Below are positions 58,440 to 64,000 of a DNA stretch of 64,000 nt, in pieces. The position numbers and the translations under genes are program-made. The notes under the pieces were generated by a model, which saw only the letters and a list, made by a program, of their open reading frames with translations, did not search any database and was not told where the DNA came from. The stretch is from contig CAWIXM010000008.1 of the NCBI GenBank assembly GCA_963840055.1, positions 434,001 through 498,000 of the forward strand, written 5' to 3'. Every line of letters begins with the position of its first letter. The stretch's first letter is position 1. Source of the stretch: Rhodoplanes sp963840055 (GTDB taxonomy: Bacteria; Pseudomonadota; Alphaproteobacteria; Rhizobiales; Xanthobacteraceae).

Positions 58440-59596
58440 TACCCTCTCCCGGCGCTTCGAGCCGCCCGAGCATGGGGCAGTACTTCTTCAGATTGGTCGG
58501 CCTGTGCGAGCCGTTCGGCAATTTGCACGGCGCTGTCGCCGCGTCCAAACGGGTTGTGACCCGGCACGCGTTGCGGCCGGTCCGACTGCGTCAATGCGCG
58601 CACGCCGCGCACAATGGCGACTGCGTCGGATCCGACGAGCTGCCCGAACCCTGCTTCGATCACCTCGGGTCTCTCGGTGGTGTCGCGCGTGATCAGCACC
58701 GGCAGGCCAAAGGTCGGCGCTTCCTCCTGCACGCCTCCCGAGTCGGTGACTATGACCCAGGCCTTGCTGAGGAGGTAAACGAAGTCGGGATATTGCAGAG
58801 GCTTGAGCAGGCGAACATTCGGCGCATCGCCAAGCGTCTCGATGACCTGGGATCGCACTTGCGGATTGAGATGGACGGGCAGCACGATCAGCTTGTCGCC
58901 ATCGGCGCCGAGCTCGCGCAAAGCCGACAAGACTTGGCGCATCGCCCGGCCGATGTTCTCCCGACGATGCAATGTCGCCAGAACGAGCTTCTTGTCTTGC
59001 GGGAGCTCCGCTACGGCGGGATCGATTGGCTGGTAGCGGCCCCTGATCTTGGCGCGTACGTGCAACAAGGCGTCGACGACCGTGTTTCCGACCACCTGCA
59101 CTCGGTCGGCGGGAACGCCCTCGGCCAAGAGATTTCTCGCCGCCGCCGTGGTCGGGGCGAAGTGAAGGGCGGAGCACAGCGTTATGGTGCGGCGATTGAA
59201 TTCTTCCGGCCAGGGCGAGTAAAGGTCGCCGGTGCGCAGCCCGGCCTCGACATGCGCGACGGGAACGTGGTTGAGGAATCCCGCGGTGGCGGCGGCAGCG
59301 GCGGTCGCCGTATCGCCTTGCACCAAGACCCAGTCATACCGGTTCTTTTGCAGAACGCTTTCGATCTGCTGCGCCATGAGGCCGAACTTTCCGGCGAGCC
59401 CGGACTGGCCGATAATGTCGCTGCCGGTGCGGGTGACCTCGATATCGAAAAGCTGCAGCAGCCCGGCTGCGAGTTCGATATGCTGCCCGCTCCAGAAGAC
59501 GTCGAGCTTAACGCCGGGGATGCGCTTCAGCGCCTGAACCACGGGGCCGAGTTTGACGATCTCCGGTCGGGTGCCAAACGCCAGCAGAACGCGCAT
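58439..59596 (-). CDS. wecB: UDP-N-acetylglucosamine 2-epimerase (non-hydrolysing)
   Basis: Makes UDP-ManNAc for surface polysaccharides. The start MRVLLAFGTRPEIVKLGPVV is the canonical N-terminus; the upstream 43 codons of the longer frame are not conserved. Motifs: LVQGDTATAAAAATAGFLNH, VAHVEAGLRTGDLYSPWPEE, FNRRTI, VLATLHRRENIG, VTDSGGVQEEAPTFGLPVLI, TRDTTERPEVIEAGFGQLVG. The last 40 residues (NPFGRGDSAVQIAERL then a basic tail) are normal to slightly long. One-base overlap with the HlyD-type gene. Confidence 0.94.
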   Translation of the reverse strand: MRVLLAFGTRPEIVKLGPVVQALKRIPGVKLDVFWSGQHIELAAGLLQLFDIEVTRTGSDIIGQSGLAGKFGLMAQQIESVLQKNRYDWVLVQGDTATAAAAATAGFLNHVPVAHVEAGLRTGDLYSPWPEEFNRRTITLCSALHFAPTTAAARNLLAEGVPADRVQVVGNTVVDALLHVRAKIRGRYQPIDPAVAELPQDKKLVLATLHRRENIGRAMRQVLSALRELGADGDKLIVLPVHLNPQVRSQVIETLGDAPNVRLLKPLQYPDFVYLLSKAWVIVTDSGGVQEEAPTFGLPVLITRDTTERPEVIEAGFGQLVGSDAVAIVRGVRALTQSDRPQRVPGHNPFGRGDSAVQIAERLAQADQSEEVLPHARAARSAGRG

Positions 59597-60138
59597 CACG
59601 TGACCGTCGACTCGAGCGCGCGGTCGTTCTGACGCTTCCCGGACCTCTGCCTGGGCTCCGTCTCCGGTTATCAAAAACAACTCTCTCGTGCGCTCTGCGT
59701 TCACGTTCAAATGCCTCCCTGGCAAATGCCTCCTTGGCGATGGCCGAACTCAGCCCACCTGATTTGTCTAGACTAAGCTCTGCATCCTCCATATTGTTTG
59801 CAAACTAATATTGTTCCATAAGCATAATGGCTTAAAATCTCTCACATGCGCGTGAATGATTATGAACGGACGAGGAGCTTTGCGGCTAATTCGCGGCTCA
59901 ATTACAAATATGTTAGTAGGCAAACGATTAGATATAAATAAAACGGGCTAGGCCCTGGCACGCCACGCATGAATTTCGGTTAGAGCGAATTCCGTTCCAA
60001 TGAAATCGGAATTCGCTCAAGTTATCTTTTTGTGGTCGCATTTTCTGCGGCGAACCGGTTCCCACTTCGCCGGAAAATGCTCTAATCTCAGAACGGCGCA
60101 TCTGGTCGATGCCGAGCCTTTAGGCTCAATCGGCGTGA
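59597..60138. other. Intergenic region with composite repeat
   Basis: About 540 bp between the epimerase start and the glycosyltransferase stop. Bases 59800-59960 are AT-rich (TAGATATAAATAAAA) and probably hold the promoter of the epimerase-HlyD pair. Bases 59981-60085 are a repeat. No gene was seen. Confidence 0.45.
59981..60085 (+). repeat. Composite repeat A+B (second full copy)
   Basis: Module A TAGAGCGAATTCCGTTCCAA... (59981-60019) and module B GTCGCATTTTCTGCGGCGAA...GGAAAATGCTCTAA (60034-60085), same order, spacing and orientation as at 54692-54796 with few differences. Confidence 0.85.
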
Positions 60139-61467
60139 TCATTTTTCTAGGCTCAAGAAATCGTCCGGCACCTCATGCTGGGTCTTTGACCATGCGATGG
60201 TCTTCGTCCCGAACTCAGCTTCGGTAAGATAGGTTTTCCAGGCGCGGAAGACGGCGGCAAAGTTGACCGTGGCGGCGACCGGCCAGCGCTCGGCAATCCC
60301 GATAAAATCCGCGGCGCCGTACACTTTGCCGAGCGAGATCACCCTGACGACGTATCGCAGGAGGAGCGCAAGAAGATTAAGCGCAATGGAAAATTCGAAA
60401 ACCGGAGTCAGGCTGTCGGGCATTTTCGCAACCTCGACCCACTCCATATAAAGCGCGACCATCAAAAAGAATGCGATCGGCGGCAGGAAATTCGTGATCA
60501 TTCCCTTGCGGTCCCGAAGAAAGAAATAGACGTCCCATGGATCGCCGCCCCACCCGAGCTCGTGTATGCCCTCGAAACAGATTCCATAGACCCAGCGCGT
60601 CTTCTGCCGGATCGACGCCGAGAAACCGCTGGGAAAATACTCGCGGGTCGCGACGTAATCGATCGATTTGCCATCGTCGCTCGAGACCGCGGCGAAAGCG
60701 GAGCGAAAGCCGGCGCGTTTGACCTCAACGCCGAGGATATAATCCTCGGTCACGCAGCCATTCATCAGCACCGAGCCGCGGCTATCGATAAAATGCCGGA
60801 TCAGCCGCTTGGTCATGCATGTGCCGACCCCGGCCGAAGGGATCATAGCGCCGACCGCGTCCCGGACTATCATCTCGCGAGTGTGCCGCTCGGCGAATTC
60901 GTCCATATAGGTCGCCGCGACAAGTGATCGGTGTGTGGAGGCCAGCGAGAATACCGGGACCTGGATATAGTCGTTGTCCTTCGCATAGGCGGCGTAGATC
61001 GAGAAGGTGCGTGGGTCGATGACGTCCTCGCTGTCATGCAGCACGACGAGCTCGGGACCGTCGTCGGTGCTGAACACCTGGCGAAACATCTCGTTGAGCA
61101 TCTGCCCCTTCGAGGTCGGGCCGGGCAACGAGTTGACGATGACGCGGACGCGGTCGGGATGCTTCTCGGCGAGGCGCAATGCGGCGTTCAACGTCTCGGT
61201 ATCGTTGGGGTAAACGCCGAGATACAGCTTGACGGCGTCGATCGAAACCCGGGCGAGGTTGCCCTCGACCATCTTCTCGATCACGTCGGCTTCTTGCCAG
61301 TTGGCCACGAACACCGCCGTGGGCGGGATCTCAACGCCTTCGTTGATGCTTGGAAGCCCGCGCCTCACGATGCCTAGGGCAAAGAGATCGATAAACGCAT
61401 CGTCGAGCGACGAAACGCTGATCAGAATGCTGACGAAGAAGAAGACGGGCAGCAAAAACGCATCCAT
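60139..61467 (-). CDS. Membrane glycosyltransferase, GT2 family (NfrB/BcsA-like)
   Basis: Inner-membrane processive-type glycosyltransferase. The start MDAFLLPVFFFVSILISVSS begins with a membrane helix; a longer frame from 61545 would run through an operator-like palindrome. Catalytic motifs: VFVANWQEADVIEKMVEGNL, DSEDV (DxD-like) in VVLHDSEDVIDPRTFSIYA, TED in MNGCVTEDYILGVEVKRAGF, and the Q(Q/R)xRW-type KTRWVYGI. C-terminal helices: FLPPIAFFLMVALYMEWVEV and SIALNLLALLLRYVVRVI. This matches the NfrB-type transferase domain. Product sugar polymer unknown. Confidence 0.88.
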   Translation of the reverse strand: MDAFLLPVFFFVSILISVSSLDDAFIDLFALGIVRRGLPSINEGVEIPPTAVFVANWQEADVIEKMVEGNLARVSIDAVKLYLGVYPNDTETLNAALRLAEKHPDRVRVIVNSLPGPTSKGQMLNEMFRQVFSTDDGPELVVLHDSEDVIDPRTFSIYAAYAKDNDYIQVPVFSLASTHRSLVAATYMDEFAERHTREMIVRDAVGAMIPSAGVGTCMTKRLIRHFIDSRGSVLMNGCVTEDYILGVEVKRAGFRSAFAAVSSDDGKSIDYVATREYFPSGFSASIRQKTRWVYGICFEGIHELGWGGDPWDVYFFLRDRKGMITNFLPPIAFFLMVALYMEWVEVAKMPDSLTPVFEFSIALNLLALLLRYVVRVISLGKVYGAADFIGIAERWPVAATVNFAAVFRAWKTYLTEAEFGTKTIAWSKTQHEVPDDFLSLEK

Positions 61468-61495
61468 TCCCGGCCGGCTCCACCTACACTTGTTC

Positions 61496-61515
61496 GTATA
61501 CAAATATATGTATAC
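61496..61515. promoter_or_regulatory. GTATAC inverted repeat upstream of the glycosyltransferase
   Basis: GTATAC-N8-GTATAC, with an AT-only centre (AAATATAT), ends 29 bp upstream of the preferred ATG on the reverse strand. Its symmetry and place suggest an operator or a promoter -10 region. No known regulator can be named. Confidence 0.45.
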
Positions 61516-61545
61516 AGTTAATTGAGCAGTCACAAGGGATGTCAT

Positions 61546-61899
61546 TTCTACGTTCGTCTAACGCAAGGGCCTTAAGAAAAATTAAGATTTACCCAGAGGC
61601 GCTACTTCACCATGTCTGGTCTAATCCGCCGCGGCTAAAGTACTAATAATTTTGGATTAAGCGTGCGGCACTTGAATGGATGTCATGTCGCATCGGCATG
61701 GCGGCGTTATGCGAGCAAGGCGCCGCGGACGTTACTGCCGCGCCGACTGCATCGCCGAGGTTGCCGTTGGCGCGCGATGTGGAACCTGCGCCCGAGACCG
61801 GACAGGGTTCTGGCCCGGTCCGTTTGCCCATTCACGCTGCTTCGAAGCGCTCGCCTGGATTATCGGTTGCTGCGATGAGGCAACTGGCTGCGCTGGCGG
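61546..61899. other. Intergenic region
   Basis: About 350 bp between the glycosyltransferase promoter region and the P-type ATPase stop. No credible coding frame, terminator or RNA was recognised. Confidence 0.4.
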
Positions 61900-64000
61900 C
61901 TAGGATAAACGCCGTTCGATGCGCGTCAGATGACGGGCGTGCCATGACGTCCTGTTGTCGAGCAGCCAATAGGTTCCGATCTTGACCGCGCTTGCGACAA
62001 AGAAGGAAACCAGCGTGTAGCCCCACACCAGGAGCGCGAGGGGCCATCCGGTCGCCGTCATGAAGAGCCCGTAGACGACCACGAGCGTGCCGACGATCTG
62101 CGTCGCCTCAGCGGGGACCACTAGCTTCCAGCTCGGCCATGGGCGTTCCCATACCGGCCCTTTGTTGCGGGTCAGATAAATGGTCATGTGTCCCGAAACG
62201 AGTAATTTGAGGAACACGAGCGACTGGACGACGGGGGTCGACAAGGCGAGATAATCGCGCGCGATCCAGAACAAGACGAAGCTTTCGAGCACGCCGTAGA
62301 TGCCGAGCACCGATGCGACCGTCAGCACCCGCGTCATGTCCCAGCGCACCGGTTGCGGCGCCACAGTGGCGTTGTCGTAGGCGATCATCATGATCGGGAT
62401 GTCGTTCAGGAGCGCCAGCAGCACGATCATCACCGCGGTGACGGGATAGAAATTGAACACCAGAATGCTCGCGGTCATGAACAGCAGCAGCCGCGCTGTT
62501 TCAGCGATGCGGTAGATGGCGTAGCTCGTCATCCGCTCGAAGATGCGGCGGGCTTCCTCAATGGCGGTGGTGATTACAGAAAGCCCCGGCGCGGTCAGCA
62601 CCAGGTCGGCCGCGGCGCGGGCGGCATCGGTCGCCCCGCTCACCGCGATTCCGACATCGGCCTGCTTCAGTGCCGGGGCGTCATTGACGCCATCGCCGGT
62701 CATCCCGACGATGTGGCCGGCGTCCTGCAGCATTTTCACGATCTGGAACTTGTGTTCGGGAAACACGCGGGCAAATCCGTCCGCCTCTTCGATGCGCTGA
62801 AGTCTATCCGTGGGCGCTGCCGTGCCGAACAGGGTGTCGGCGACGAGAATGTTTTGCCCAAGCCCGAGCTCGCCCGCGATCTGACGGGCGATCGCTTCGT
62901 GGTCCCCCGTCACCATCTTGATGTCGATGCCCATCGCCGTCGCGGCCTTGATGGTGGCCGCGCTGTCCTCGCGCGGCGGATCGAACAGCGGCAGCAATCC
63001 GAGATAGTGCCATTTGCCATTCGCATCGGTCCGGGCGACGCCAAGGGTGCGATAGCCCTTGGCCGCATCGGCGTCGATCTCCGCAGTGATGGCTTGGCTC
63101 TCTTGCGCGCTTAGCGAACATAGATCGAGGATGACCTGCGGCGCTCCCTTGGCGGCTTTGAACGCGGCGCCGGTGTGCTCGATCTCGGCTTCGGTCCGTT
63201 TGATTACCGGATCGAAGGGATGGAACGTCCGCACGGCGTAGGAGTCGAGGTCCTGTGCGGCAGGCGCGGCGGCGAGGATCGCCTTATCGATCGCATTCGG
63301 GGCGTCGCGCCGCGACGCGAGCGCAGCTGCCAGCACGAGTTCGTCGCGCCCAACCCCCGCCGCTGGTTGCGGCTCGCCCAGGGTCAGCTCGTTCTTGGTC
63401 AGAGTGCCGGTCTTGTCCGAGCATAGAGTGTCGACGCCGGCCATTTCCTCGATCGCGACGAGGCGCGAGACGATCGCCTTGAGCTGCGCGAGCCGCTCGG
63501 CGCCGACCGCCATGGTGACGGACAGCACTGCCGGCAACGCGACGGGGATCGAGGCGACCGTGAGGATCAGCGCGAACTGCAGGGTCTCGGCCAGGGGATC
63601 GTGCCGGAAGAGCGCCGCCAACCCGATGACGCCGACAAGGCCGATCGTCACCATGATAAGGAAGTGACCGATGCGCAGCACGGCGCGTTGAAAGTGCGAG
63701 ACCGTGCTCGCCTGCTGCACGAGATGCGCAGTTTTGCCCATATAGGTGTTCATGCCGGTCGCGGTAACGACCGCCGTCATCTCGCCGAGAGTCACCACCG
63801 AGGCCGAATAGGCGTCGTCGCCAGGCTTCTTATCCACGGGCAGCGATTCGCCCGTCAGCGCCGACTGATCGACGCTGAGATATGCCCCTTCGAGCAGCTT
63901 CACATCGGCGGGAATGATGGCGCCGAGCGTGATGCTAATGATGTCGCCGGGCACCAGGAGACGGGCAGGGATGTCGGTCCACTCACCGTTGCGTTTGACC
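61900..64000 (-). CDS. P3A-type plasma-membrane H+-ATPase (5' end beyond window)
   Basis: Proton-exporting P-type ATPase. The frame is still open at base 64000, where RARLLVPGDIISITLG-like residues precede the ATG at 63954, so the gene begins outside. Present: actuator motif DQSALTGESLPVDKKPGDDA, membrane helix VASIPVALPAVLSVTMAVGA, phosphorylation site CSDKTGTLTKNELTLGEP, nucleotide domain to VTGDHEAIARQIAGELGLG, hinge GMTGDGVNDAPALKQADVGI and C-terminal helices ending LTRIERRLS. The bacterial/archaeal P3A family lacks the plant regulatory tail, as here. Role: pH or potential homeostasis. Confidence 0.93.
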   Translation of the reverse strand, partial: VKRNGEWTDIPARLLVPGDIISITLGAIIPADVKLLEGAYLSVDQSALTGESLPVDKKPGDDAYSASVVTLGEMTAVVTATGMNTYMGKTAHLVQQASTVSHFQRAVLRIGHFLIMVTIGLVGVIGLAALFRHDPLAETLQFALILTVASIPVALPAVLSVTMAVGAERLAQLKAIVSRLVAIEEMAGVDTLCSDKTGTLTKNELTLGEPQPAAGVGRDELVLAAALASRRDAPNAIDKAILAAAPAAQDLDSYAVRTFHPFDPVIKRTEAEIEHTGAAFKAAKGAPQVILDLCSLSAQESQAITAEIDADAAKGYRTLGVARTDANGKWHYLGLLPLFDPPREDSAATIKAATAMGIDIKMVTGDHEAIARQIAGELGLGQNILVADTLFGTAAPTDRLQRIEEADGFARVFPEHKFQIVKMLQDAGHIVGMTGDGVNDAPALKQADVGIAVSGATDAARAAADLVLTAPGLSVITTAIEEARRIFERMTSYAIYRIAETARLLLFMTASILVFNFYPVTAVMIVLLALLNDIPIMMIAYDNATVAPQPVRWDMTRVLTVASVLGIYGVLESFVLFWIARDYLALSTPVVQSLVFLKLLVSGHMTIYLTRNKGPVWERPWPSWKLVVPAEATQIVGTLVVVYGLFMTATGWPLALLVWGYTLVSFFVASAVKIGTYWLLDNRTSWHARHLTRIERRLS

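Noticed and set aside
54690..60090. Repeat copies considered as insertion-sequence ends
   Set aside because: They are short independent palindromes found singly elsewhere, with no transposase between them.

Overview
The window is a GC-rich chromosomal segment of an alphaproteobacterium, most likely Hyphomicrobiales (Rhizobiales) of the Bradyrhizobium/Rhodopseudomonas/Xanthobacteraceae type. The evidence is the gene order yceD-plsX-fabH-ihfA-merR, the infC-rpmI-rplT-pheS-pheT block with a probable ATT start for infC, K+-independent HppA, GlgE/GlgM glucan genes, and many short dispersed palindromes. I see no tRNA, rRNA, CRISPR array, integrase or phage. The only insertion-sequence trace is a decayed IS30-type transposase.

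Layout. 0-4 kb: 3' end of ligA, several dispersed repeats, IS30 remnant, Xaa-Pro aminopeptidase. 4-9 kb: small protein, prmA, L,D-transpeptidase, hppA with a clear terminator. 9-16 kb: bamE-like lipoprotein, yceD-plsX-fabH-ihfA-merR, a lipid A-type acyltransferase, an FGE/SUMF1-like membrane protein. 16-25 kb: universal stress protein, small regulator, glgE-glgM, DsbA-like isomerase, and two tandem paralogous small proteins with matching upstream regions. 25-30 kb: LemA and two TPM-domain proteins, metallophosphoesterase, hydrolase. 30-36 kb: infC-rpmI-rplT-dinB-pheS-X-pheT.

36-42 kb: a five-gene reverse-strand operon whose neighbours all overlap by 1-4 bases. It encodes the three subunits of a 4-hydroxybenzoyl-CoA reductase-type molybdenum enzyme, a TusA-like sulfurtransferase and a polytopic membrane protein. 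42-54.6 kb is a phosphorus region: pstSCAB with a Pho box, a second PstS-like protein, a ZntB/CorA transporter, then a complete phosphite uptake and oxidation operon ptxABCDE, in which the ABC transporter imports phosphite, PtxD oxidises it to phosphate with NAD+, and a LysR regulator closes the operon. 55-57 kb: acyl-CoA dehydrogenase and a class III CoA-transferase. 57-61.5 kb: an HlyD-type adaptor, UDP-GlcNAc 2-epimerase and a membrane glycosyltransferase. The right edge cuts a P3A-type H+-ATPase.

Caution on sequence quality: at least eight reading-frame breaks occur in seven otherwise well-conserved genes, most equivalent to a single inserted base, including the essential genes rpmI and pheS. 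Consensus indel errors are the simplest explanation, so these genes should not be read as dead without checking.
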